From Morinoia aosen (Eukaryota; Arthropoda; Malacostraca; Amphipoda; Talitridae), in NCBI GenBank assembly GCA_030386875.1, contig CM059560.1:21756683-21820682 (forward strand): a stretch of DNA of 64,000 nucleotides. Direction: 5' to 3'. Numbering within the stretch: the first letter of the stretch is position 1; each line of letters opens with the position of its first letter. Made by a program: the position numbers and the translations under genes. The notes beneath the pieces are model-generated. The model worked only from the letters and a program-made list of their open reading frames with translations. It had not been told where the DNA came from and did no database searches. Of the stretch, positions 12,572 to 23,300 are shown piece by piece.

Positions 12572-12865
12572 GAGACTGGCGTCCCCAGAGGTGATACTGT
12601 TAGCTTACTTCAGCCTTCGAGACTTTCATTACTCGTGTTCGCGTTACTTTCTTCAATTTATGCCTTCTTAGCTATCTTATATTTATCATTTCTTTTTCGT
12701 CCTTTTTATCATGCTGTTTCACTCCGCAGAGTATCTTGCGTGGGAACACATTGTGCGTCGATTCCCCGTTTTTAACGTGCCACACTAAATGGCCCCATCT
12801 CTTCGCTCTCTTGAGATCGCCTCTGTTGTGACTAGCGAATCTTGAACTCATATAATAATATTAAT
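12572..12865 (+). mobile_element. CCCTCAG-head retroposon, copy 5 (highly diverged)
   Basis: A weak but ordered match: gcgtccccagaggtgatactg, a T-rich centre, gagtatcttgcgtgggaacac (the older-subfamily insert), cacactaaatggcccc and ttgagatcgcctctgttgtg. It is the oldest-looking copy in the window. Confidence 0.6.
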
Positions 12866-13072
12866 TGTGATTTAAAAACGTTCGAGCATTGGCTTGGCAT
12901 GAGAATTTCTCTGCGAGTCATTAAAAAAGAAATTATATTCACTAGTTCAATTTTTTATTTCTAATACGTTTCAAAACAAGAAAATTTCACAGATCTTATC
13001 AATCTCCTAGTGTTAGTACGCTTGAAAATAAATTGATGAATAAAGTTATAGGGACATACTCATTTTTTTTTA
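12866..13072. other. Unique noncoding DNA
   Basis: AT-rich, with nothing recognised apart from a stray gttagtacg at 13014-13022 that resembles the target duplication of the next element. Confidence 0.5.
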
Positions 13073-13083
13073 CTGTTAGTACG

Positions 13084-13170
13084 CCTCCATACTAAATGGT
13101 GCCTTCTTTTTCCTCTCTTTGGAACGCTTTTTTTCAGCGGATAGGGAAGCTGCAACTAACATTTAATCTG
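13084..13170 (+). mobile_element. CCCTCAG-head retroposon, copy 6 (5'-truncated, exact 11-bp TSD)
   Basis: Only the 3' end of the family is present, from ctccatactaaatggtgcc to the aatctg tail, yet it is flanked by perfect direct repeats ctgttagtacg at 13073-13083 and 13171-13181. It therefore inserted already truncated. Such 5' truncation is typical of reverse transcription primed at the target (LINE machinery). Confidence 0.88.
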
Positions 13171-13181
13171 CTGTTAGTACG

Positions 13182-13395
13182 TTTACACATCCATGAGTAT
13201 ACCGAGAGCAGTTAGTACAAGTGAATTGAGGTTTCTCCTGCCGCTCGGCCGTGTGGCAGCGGCGACCTTCTGGCCGACGTGACTGATGATGACTTCTTTG
13301 CGCTGCGCTCATGAGCTGCCATTTAGCCGGTGTAGCGCCTCGCAGGCTTGAACTTAGCCACCGTGCGATACATGCATTGACCGAATGACCGTGTC
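13182..13395. other. GC-richer unique DNA, no gene recognised
   Basis: A locally GC-rich block. A minus-strand open frame of 87 codons crosses it and enters the retroposon head; its peptide has no recognisable domain, so I do not call it. Confidence 0.5.
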
Positions 13396-13408
13396 GCCGT
13401 AGCGCGCC

Positions 13409-13785
13409 GCCCCTCAGGGGGAACAACTACTGCATCTAGGGGATTACCGCTCCCAGGGGGATTATGTGCGAAGGCCCGAGCTGAGAGTTAGGTTGGTCTT
13501 CTTTTTGTTGAATTGAAATATTTTTTGTTGAATTGAAATATTTTTTGTTATGTTAAGGACTACCTTTTTTCGGTTTTCTGCTTTCCTGTTTGCCTTCACC
13601 TACTAATTTCTTCTTCAACTGTTATCGTGTTTCATGAACTTCTGTCTCAACTTTCTGTGTCAATGCTGCATAGAAATCCGCGTTCCCTTATCTCCATACC
13701 AAATGGTGCCTTCCTCCTTCCTCTATTCGGAGCACCTTTTTTTTAGCGGTTAGGGAGGCTTAAACTAACATCTAATCAAATATGA
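13409..13785 (+). mobile_element. CCCTCAG-head retroposon, copy 7 (full length, 13-bp TSD)
   Basis: A full copy from the cccctcagggggaacaac head to a tctaatcaaatatga tail. It is flanked by gccgtagcgcgcc (13396-13408) and gccgtagcgtgcc (13786-13798), 12 of 13 identical. An internal 20-bp duplication (ttttttgttgaattgaaata) is specific to this copy. Confidence 0.92.
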
Positions 13786-13798
13786 GCCGTAGCGTGCC

Positions 13799-14476
13799 CT
13801 TCACCGAAGCCGCTCTGTCGTTCTCTGAAGTTGTCATTTTAAAGCATTCTATAAACGGAAATCGCTTAATACGAGTACGTTCGAGAGTGTAAAAAATTTG
13901 TATAAAACTTCTATGCTCGAGTATCAAAAATGAGAAAAAAAGCATAGTCACGATAACAAATGCTGAAATTTCTTTAACATAGCTAACGTTTATGTAATCA
14001 TTAATGAATTAACGTTGCAGTCATACCACAAGAATGTACGATGAGTATTTAAACACCAGGCATTTTGTTGAGATAATTATTTAAAAATATATTAAAATAC
14101 TACTGCTTATCGTAATAGGTGTTGGGGAAAATAGTTGAGAAAACGAGCACGATAAGTTCTCGCCATGTATTGGATTGTGAGCAGGAAGTGTGCCTGCCAA
14201 ATGCCGTGCTCATCGTGAGGTGTGTGCGGAACACTTAACTGCTCTCGGTGTGATGTCATCCCACGCCCCTTCCTTTAGCGTTGCAATCAAGGGCATGGCT
14301 TGATCATCGGAAGTCCTGTATTCTGCAAGGTCGGGCTGTTGTGCTAATGGATGATCGCCGGGTTGCCTAATTCAGCCTGATATTCCTTATTCGTCTCAAC
14401 ATTCCTTCCGCTGCAGTTTTAATTCATCGTAACCCTTCTTGTTTTTTTAACGAGCGTTGTTCATCTTATTCTTAAT
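13799..14476. other. Unique AT-rich noncoding DNA
   Basis: Nothing is recognised apart from short A/T runs. Confidence 0.5.
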
Positions 14477-14606
14477 CCCCTAGGGGGACACAACTATTGC
14501 ATCCATGGGAATGAGCGCTCCCAGGGGGAAAACGTGAGGTCATGCGCTGATAGGTAGGCCTTATTTTTGTTGAAATGAAATTTTTTTTTGTTATGTCAAG
14601 TACCAC

Positions 14607-14949
14607 CCCTCAGGGGGATGCAACTATTGTATCTATGGGAATTGGCGCTCCCAGGGGGACTATGTATGGGCCAGAGCTAAAGGTTAGGTAGGCTTCCTTT
14701 TTGTTGTAATAAAATAGGTTTTTGTTTTGTTACGGACAATCTTTTTTCGGTTCACTGCTGTCCTGTTTTTCAGCACCTACTACTTTCTTCTTCAACTTTT
14801 TTCTTGTTTCATGAACTTCTTTCCTAGCTTACTGTTTCTGTGCACCTTGTGCATAGATTCCGCGTTCCCTCAACTCCATACTAAATGGTGCCTTGCTCTT
14901 TCCTCTCTTGGAACATCTTTGTCGTGGTTAAGGGAGGCTAAAACTTTCT

Positions 14950-14998
<49 letters not shown>
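14607..14998 (+). mobile_element. CCCTCAG-head retroposon, copy 9, nested inside copy 8
   Basis: A full copy with a long ATA/TAA tail, inserted into copy 8. The flanks are tatgtcaagtaccac (14592-14606) and tatgttaagtaccat (14999-15013), 13 of 15 identical. The right flank continues into the exact family sequence expected next in copy 8. Confidence 0.92.
14952..14998. repeat. (AAT)n microsatellite, tail of retroposon copy 9
   Basis: About 15 uninterrupted AAT triplets form the 3' tail of the nested retroposon. It grew from the short AAT/AATC tail present in other copies. Confidence 0.95.
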
Positions 14999-15000
<2 letters not shown>

Positions 15001-15202
15001 TGTTAAGTACCATCTTTTTTTCCGGTTCACTGCTGTCCTGTTATTGAGCACCTCTGACTTTCTTATCACTTTCTGTGCGCAGGGTATTTTGTGTGGGAAC
15101 ACATACATAGATTTTGGATTCTTTTAACGCCATCCTAAATGGTACCTTCGTCTCCTTCGAGCGCTATTGTTGCGGTTAGGGAGGCTTAAACTAGCATCTT
15201 AC

Positions 15203-17159
15203 CATATCTCGCATTCTTCTTATCATTTTTTATCCATAACATTCTTATGCTTTGAATATCTCTCTATTTATTCCAACATTCTTCACTGATTGCGACGTTC
15301 TTAATTCTCCCTGTCCATAACAACACATCCTCATTATTGACGTGCCTCTTATTTAATTCTTACTCAACTATCTTGTGTTTTTCAGAGGTTGTTCTCATGC
15401 TCGTTCCTTCCTTTTAGTGGATAAATATGTGTACAGCACCGCGTATCGCCATACATCTGTCCATGGAGCAAAGCATGTATGTACTCGTCAAGTTGTTAAC
15501 TACATGTGGGCAGCTGGAAAGGTGTGTTTTATGTCACTTGGTTAGTGGCACTAGTGCGTCGTTATCGTTTTTGGATAAAAAGATCATGCCATTTTGTTTG
15601 TAGCATATGTGAGTGTATGCGCTCGCGGGAACAAAGCACAAGCTCTAGATTCAGTAACACTGAGGTGTCAAGTGCGCGTGATTCATGAGTGGCTAAAAAA
15701 GCCGGAGGAAAGTGACAGTTTTCGCTCATATATTTTGCTTGATGGGACTGCCATGCTTAAGGAAGTTTTAAATGAAATGAAAGGAATGGTTTATTGATGT
15801 ATCGTTGTTCGTTTTACTGAATGGGTAGTTATTGCATTCAGAATATATTAATTTGTTTTAAACACAACGTCAGATATTCATATGCAAAATTCTGACGAGG
15901 AATGTTCTATTTCTTCGTATCTTGGTGTACTAAAAAGTGTTTCACAATTGTAGTTTTACATGTTCGTGTCAATCGCTCCTTCCCTTTCGGAACTTTTTAC
16001 ATTTAGCGTACGCTTACGCGTAGTCAACTTCTTACTTCGGCATACCATACAACCATGGACATTCTCAACGCAACTTCACGGTCTGACTGTGGACTCGTAT
16101 TTTTCTTGAGGGAAGCCTGCGGTTTTTTCTTCCAACCGTAGAAACCGACGACGTGTGATGCAAGCGGCCTTCGATGCGAGTCTTGTTCAGTTTTCACTGT
16201 GACTTGTAATGCTTCTCAAAATAATTACGCTGCCTATATTGCGTTTTTGGATTGTCATTTGGCGGTTTTTAACGTTTCCATGCAGAAACTCACTTTGTCA
16301 TTTTTGATCCCTTTCAAAACTTACTTTGCAACATATAAGCTAGTAAAATGATACCTGACTTTTAGGCATCTCGAAAAATGTACTCACTCAGGTTTTAGTT
16401 CCTGGAATGGTATTTTAACCATTATAGAGCCCATAAAATGCCCATGAAATTGTTTTGCCGAGTGTAGCAGGTGTGGCGAAGTGCTGCGTATCTTGCCCAT
16501 TCTGGTGGTGTTCGGCTTAAGAATTTCCTGAGTTCTGGTGTAGAGGAAACAGTCTTGGTTCCATAAGCTGGAACTGAAGTCATGTCGTGCAGGTGTTCGA
16601 ATTTATTCACTGTTGAAGTTAAAACAGTCATTTTATTGCTTTTGTGGAAGTGAGCATTAATTTTAATGTTCACAGTCGCCTCCCAGCATACATTACGTAT
16701 TCATGATTTCATATTGTACAGTTTTCAGTACTCTTATATTTTATTATTATTCCATGATTCGCTTTAAGCACTATGGTGGTCATAATATACAGTATATATT
16801 TCTGGTAAGTACGTATTGAACTATTGGTTTTCCTCCATTTTCATCGGTTATCGAATATCGTTTTCCATCAACTTATTACCATTCAGTTCACATTCGCAGA
16901 ATCATCTGGTAAAAATGCACGCACTGTACTCGTTAACATGTGCTCTTGTATTGACTGTGTGTGTGCGATGTTATTAATTAAGTGTCCGGGAACATTCACG
17001 GAGTTACTTTTAAGTTTGCATGTAAACGTAAATCTATGGTTTTCGAATTGACCGTGTAGGCTTAGACCTGTTTTGTTTGCATTTACTCATGAGTTGATGC
17101 TCTACAAATCGCTCGTGTGTGCGGTGCAGCGTTGTAAAGTTGCCTGACGTGTGGTGCAG
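15203..17159. other. Unique noncoding DNA just upstream of the first certain NPC1 exon
   Basis: No exon, RNA gene or repeat is recognised. An open frame at about 15594-15797 has a protein-like C-terminal half but no splice framing or family match. The stretch ends with the gtgcag acceptor of exon 1. Confidence 0.5.
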
Positions 17160-17325
17160 GAGGCGCCTTCAGAAGGAGGGCACTGCGTGTGGTACGGGCA
17201 GTGCGGCGCTAACCCAAGCACCGGCCAGCCCGCTAACTGCCCCTACTCCGGCCCTGCTCAGCCCCTGTCTTCTGAGGTGGTGCCGCTCCTCTCCGCCGCG
17301 TGTCCTGAGCTCATGCAGGAAATTG
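17160..17325 (+). CDS. NPC1: NPC1 exon 1 (first certain): start of sterol-binding NTD
   Basis: Encodes [11 protein letters not shown] and [12 protein letters not shown], matching the human CVWYGECG and YNCEYSGPP segments. The Asn of ANC aligns with human N41, which contacts the sterol hydroxyl. The start follows gtgcag in phase 0; a second AG 13 bases on (ccttcag|aagg) is a possible alternative. It ends at attg|gtacgg, leaving one base of a split Asp codon. Confidence 0.93.
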
Positions 17326-20300
17326 GTACGGTCTCGTGAATGGTGCTCGGCTCTTGAGGCTCTGCCATACCCTGGTGTTGTTGCCCCTTCTCGGATACTA
17401 ACTAAAATTGATCTCTTTCCTCTCTTAGGAACACTTTTGTTGCGATTAGAGATTTGAAATTACTTGTTATCTAGTCTAATCTATGGATCTTTACGAATTA
17501 GATTTTGGTCTCATGATAGACAGTAGAATTAGCGAACGCTAGCGATAAATGCATAACAATATTCAGCGATAATCTATGCGATAAAAATGCACCTTAGTCT
17601 TCTGAAATTGAAAGAAGCTCAAATAAACTTGTCAATCATCACTGATAAGATAGGTAAGGGTGGCTACGGAGGCTAAATAATGGTGTACATTCCTTATACT
17701 CCAGAATATGCGTATTTAGACCTTGTATTGCTGGCAGAAAGTCAGTTTATCTTGTGTTGTTATAAGGTATTGTTTGGAAATTAATTACAAGTGCATTGAA
17801 CGTGCATTTGTTTAGCTTTCACCTCGATTATCTTGCTACACCTCAAATTTCATTCGGTTAGGGTATGAATCCAAATTCAGGAATTGTCCGTATATTCGGT
17901 AGGTAAACACAATCATACTGACCGTTTAAAGAATAAAAATGAAACTAGGTCATATGGCTGTACAGATAACTGCATCATGTGCCTCAGTGTGTCTCTGAAA
18001 TGTTTCTCACTGCATTAGGTGTCGTGCTTGCAGCAATTTTCTATGAAAAGTGTATAGACTTGATGCTGCGAGAAAATTGTGTCATGGCTAAACGAGTTCA
18101 TGGTCTGACTTTCTTGCGAGAGTTCAGGTCCCTCTGCCTATTGCCGGCATTCTAGTTATGAAGAATGATTTGCAGAATATCGAGTTTTCAATTTAGCTTG
18201 CATTCTGTTATGGCTTCTGTGTTATTTATTTATTTATTATCTTCCTAACTTTGCAGCTTTGCTTTACTCAGGTAGAGCCCCTCAGGAGAATTCAACTATT
18301 GTATCTATAGGAATTAGTGTTCCCAGGGGTAAAATGTGTGAGGGCCCGAGCTGAGAGTTAGGTAGGCCTTCTTTTTGTTGAAATCAAAGGTTTTTTTTGT
18401 TACGTTAAGGACCATTTTTTTCGGTTCACTGCTGTCATGTTTTTCAGCAACTACTACTTTCTTCTCCAACTTGATCTTGTTTCATGAACTTCTTCTTCAA
18501 TTTACTGTTTCTATGCCATTTCTGCAGAGATTCCGCGTTCCCTTATCTCCCTACTAAATGGTACCTTCCTCCTTCCTCTCTTCGATACGCTTTTTTTTTT
18601 AGCAGTTAGGGAGGCTTAAACTGACATGTAATCTAATCTTTACTCAGGTAGAGAGACTGTAGCTGTCGTTCTAGGATGACGCTGCGATTATTTCTTCCGC
18701 CTAAAATTATTAGTCGCGCACGCTTTCTTAATTCACAGTCTACATAGGATGGTTTATGAGCATATGGCCCTCAAAATATAATACCTCGGAGAAACCTATG
18801 CGGTGCGATGCTAGTTGTTCAGTATCAAAGTTTACTGGCCACGCTTGTGAAGCCGTTCTAAATGAGGAGAATGAACACGTTTGACGAGGTACGTCTAGGC
18901 CTTAAAGTCAAAGCTACTCTTGTTTTGCAACTTCCGTGCTCTAATAAAGTGTCTCAAATATCTTTCATGTGCGGGCAGACTTCGGAGATGGGAACGTCTC
19001 AACATGCTGTTCAAGCAACCAGGTTATCGCCCTGCAGCAGCAGATGGCCGCTGGAATTGGGTTATTGCAGAGATGCCCGTCTTGCCTCAGGAACTTCAGG
19101 CTCACGTATTGCTATCTCACCTGTGCTCCTGACCAGAGCATGTACATGGCCGTGGGCAACTCCTCCATCGCAACTGACACCAGTGAGTTAAGCTTAATGC
19201 AAGGTACAATTAATCGCCTTGTAAATACAGAGGCTTAGAAATGTGCAAACTGAATAGCATCATATTTATCATTGAGGTGTCTGAATATTTATATATATTA
19301 TTTGGTCTGAAAATATGAGATTGAGTGTTCATTGCTGTTTTTGTCTGTTAATTTAATGGAATACTGATCGAGATATCGGTTAAATCCTCAGTTAAATTAC
19401 TTTATCGATGGTGGAGCTGGAAATGTGCTCTACAATTTTTTATCCGACGCTCCCATGCATGGGCTAAATATTGTTGAGATCTGAACACAGTGTTGGCTGG
19501 AAAAAAAAGGCGCAGATAATTTATTGATGACCTTCTAACTCAAATTTAATTTCTTTGGCACTGTGTGTGTGTGTATTGTTATTCTGCATTATGGCAGTAA
19601 TGAGTAACAATATCATCCTCCTTTTAACAGTTTTTTTGGCAGTATCAAGGTATTTGCCCGCGGTTACTCGGACTGGCAGGCGTATATTTTTTGATTGGAA
19701 TTTAACGCTCACAGTTTGAATTGCTCGGTAGATATGAAACCCTGAATGATGTTGGGAGTAGTGTTCTAACTTTTTGTGTTCCACGTTTTGAGAAGTCTCA
19801 CTTTTCTTAATGTCAGTAATTTACTGCAGAGTTGTTGTCTTTCATTGATGAGTGTAGTTACTGCGAAACTTGAAGAACTTTAGTTGTTGTTCTACCTTCC
19901 TACAGATAAGACTGTCACCACGAGCCATTGCGTTGAGACTTTGGAAAAGTAGATTAATTTTGTTATATTATTGTCGTACTGACAAGACTGTTTCCATAGG
20001 CCGTCGCGTTGAGACATGGAAAAAGAATGTTAGTAATATTGTTCTACCATCGTGCAGACAAAACTGTGATCACGGAACTGGACTTCACTATGTCTGAAGA
20101 GTTCGCGGAGGGCGTGTACGATTCTTGTAAAGACGTGTCCATGCCATCTACAAACGAGAAGGTCATGTCCATCATGTGTGGGCCGTGGGGGTCCTTCTAT
20201 TGCAACGCCCATCGATGGTTCAGCTACATGGGATCCACGTCCAATGGAGTTGCTCCCTTCCAAATTAAGTATAACTTTGTGAACGAATCCACGGAGGACG

Positions 20301-23300
20301 TTGAAGAACCCTTCTCCAGAGAGCTCGTGCCTTGCGACATGAAGCCTTCGGTGAGAATTGTTTGAAACCTTATTTTTGTATTGGTGCTTTTCAGTGGTGG
20401 CCTTTAGTTCAGTGTGGGGGAAAAAACTTAAAAAGAGGAAAAACTTAAGAAAGGGAAAAGCTTAAGAATTGTATTTCTTCTGTATGGTAGGGGTTAACCT
20501 AATTTGAAATTTTGCTGGTATCAGTTTATATTTGCCATTTGGGAACTTTCCTTTCTTTCTTGCTGCGTTGAGTTGGTTAATTCGAGAAATCGGCAGCCCA
20601 ATTTTAATTATGATTGTTATCTATACAATTTCAATGGTAACAATTGGAATCACAAAGATTTTCCTCATCGAGGGTACTAATATGTAACGTTTCACTTTTC
20701 AGAAGAATTACCGTAATCCAGAAATGATAGAACTCCAGCATTGCGCCTTATTGTTAGCTATTTGTCTCTTGTGTATGATTTTTAGCTATTTTCAACGTCT
20801 TTTGCTTTAATATTTATAGCTATTGTTAATGTTTGAATTCCCTCAGGGGGATACAACTATTGTATCTATGGGAATTAGCGCTCCCAGGGGAAAAATGTGA
20901 GGGCCCGAGCTTAGAGTTAGGAAGGCCTTCTTTTTGTTGAAATAAATTGTTTTTTGTTATGTTAAGGACCAACGTTTTTCGGTTCACTACTGTCCTGTTT
21001 TTCAGCACCTCTGACTTTCTTCTTAAACTTTTATCTTATTTCATGAACTTCTTTCCCATCTTACTGTTTCTATGCCTTTTCTGCCTAGATTCCTCATTTT
21101 CTTATCTCCATACTAAATGGTGCCTTCCTCCTTCCTCTCTTCGATACGCTCTTTTTTTGCAGTGGTTAGGGAGGCTTAAACTAACTTATAATCTTAATCT
21201 CTCATCTTAATGTTTGAATTATGAGGTCACTCACTCAAAGTTTAAAAATGATCCATTTTCTGAAGCGGAAATGATCAGTTGACTGGATAGTCCATCGTGA
21301 GCTTTTCCTTCTTTCTTTTGTTTCAACGTTGGTTCCCTTCCAGGGCGTAGCCTGTACTACTTGCCAGCGAATTTCGTTCATGTGCTGCAACTCTTTGCGT
21401 TCTAAATATGTCATGTGTTCTCTTTGTACTGGAAATGGCTGCTGGCAATTGATCTAGTTGACTCGTACCTGTTTGTTGACCCTCACTTCAAAAATACTCT
21501 TGCAACCAAAAACTCGCTCCTCTTTTGGAAGACGCAGCTACTTTCTGCACGTAGCTATTTTTTGTTTTGTGTATACCTTAGTGAGTGGCAAGAAATATCA
21601 GGTTGTCTAATTTCTCATTTTCCTGGTTCTTGAAGAACAATCTTCTCGGAAAGACAATCAAGGATCATTTGAAGAGCGCTCAATCCTTGCACTGTGGTCT
21701 AGATAAGTGCTATCAGAGCTCGAGAGCTGCACGCTTGAGGAGGTGTGACATGCCCCTCGTTGTTGCAGAATTCGTCCCGAGAGTGCAGCTGCATGGACTG
21801 CCAGCGCGCGTGTCCGGTGCCTCCTGAGCCGCCTGCTGATGGGCTGGATTGGCTACCCAAGGAGATCATTTACGGGGCTCTGGGGCTGTCGCTTGTGCTC
21901 GTCTGGTGCATCGTGCTCCTCTGCATCATCTACGATAAAGGTGCCTTGCCTCTGTCGCATGCGTCATATGCGTGTCGTTGTGGTCTCTGGCTTGTTGGAG
22001 TGATACCGTGTAAACGGGCTGTCCAATTTGTACCAGGCTAGTCCCAGCTACTCTCAGGGCGATATAATGGGGCTTGTTCAAATATCATTGGGCTTGTTTC
22101 AGTAACCTTAGGTTTGTCGTTAATTGTGTTACAATTTAGCTATTGTTTCAAGTGTCCTAAACTTATAGAAGTCCAGGGCTCATCTATGTAGTCCAGACCA
22201 CATTCCCAAAGCCTTGACTGCACTTCGTCTTAGAATATAATAAGGTAATGAAATGAAAATTCTGCGAGAAAAACACTTCACCTGCATATGCGCTGTTCAT
22301 TAACTTTTTACAGCAGACCCGCAGCAGTTTAAATGTTTTAAATGGACCAAATCTGTCCGTGCAGGGGGTGAATATTACGTTGCCTGGTGACCTGATCAGT
22401 TTTGATAGCCAAGGCACTTATCTTTCACATCCACTTATGTTTCGATCTGTACTAGAGAGTATTACATTATAGAACGATAATTTATAGAACGCTCTGTTCA
22501 TATATATTCTTGTCGGCTACCCATTTATACTGGCTTTGACTGCCGTTCTTGAAGAATGTTTTAAGTTGAAATAGTTTTAGTATTACGTGAAAATATAAAG
22601 TATCTGATGTCATCGCAGTATTAAACTTTCCATGTCCTTCCAGACGTCATCGACCATTGCACGTTTTGGCATAGGCGTCATCCTGTATATTTCCTCATCA
22701 AATAAAACTTCACCTTACACATCATGAGTATTCATGAATGGCTGTTTTGTATCAAATATCTAACTCACCCGCTGTTCACCAAGAATATTAAAATCCTTAG
22801 ACCTAATTATATTGTGAACGTGACAGGTATAGGTTCTGTTAATTTAATGCAGGTAATTTACTAATAGAACGTTATGCGTGTGTTGCAGTGCCGTCTGGCG
22901 AGCTCAATCTCCACTGCCGGTGCCCTGGTCGCGCTGGGCACAAAATTGCTGACGGCATCCGTCGTTTCTTCGTCTGTTGGGGCACTGGTGAGGCGGTGCT
23001 TGTGGTGCGGCCTGGCCCACCTGTAGCGGTACTCGTGCTGGTCTTGGGGCCCTTTGTAATGACCTCGATTAAGCAGTGGTACCTCATTCCTGTAGTGGTC
23101 ACTTCACTCCATCAATCTTGACATTGCTCCGTCAATCTTGACATCGCTCCATCAATCTTGACATCACTCCATCAATCTTGACATCGCTCCATCAATCGAC
23201 ATTGCTCCATCAATCTTGACATCGCTCCATCAATCTTGACATCGCTCCATCAATCTTGACATCGCTCCATCAATCTTGACATTGCTCCATCAATCTTGAC

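Larger units (their letters stand above)
14477..15202 (+). mobile_element. CCCTCAG-head retroposon, copy 8 (split by a nested copy)
   Basis: The 5' part (14477-14606: head, agcgctcccaggggg and the T-rich stretch to ttatgtcaagtaccac) resumes at 15014 (ctttttttccggttcactgc) and runs to the 3' motif ggttagggaggcttaaac near 15190. Copy 9 sits in between with its own target duplication. Copy 8 carries the older-subfamily insert (gtgcgcagggtattttgtgt), so it predates copy 9. Confidence 0.9.
17326..18978 (+). other. NPC1 intron 1
   Basis: 1653 bp with donor gtacgg and acceptor gggcag. It contains a 3' fragment of the CCCTCAG-head retroposon close to the donor and a full copy at 18278-18637. The rest is unique AT-rich DNA. 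Confidence 0.85.
20351..21768 (+). other. NPC1 intron 3
   Basis: 1418 bp with donor gtgaga and acceptor gttgcag. It holds a short purine-rich tandem stretch at 20418-20470 and a full retroposon at 20840-21206; otherwise unique. Confidence 0.85.

Noticed and set aside
13163-13426. 87-codon minus-strand frame in a GC-rich patch
   Set aside because: It runs into the retroposon head, lacks motifs and shows no splice or promoter support.
14727-15047. Hydrophobic open frame beginning MLRTIFFRFTAVLFF, and similar frames at 18375 and 20947
   Set aside because: They are the same T-rich centre of the retroposon family read in one frame; not proteins.
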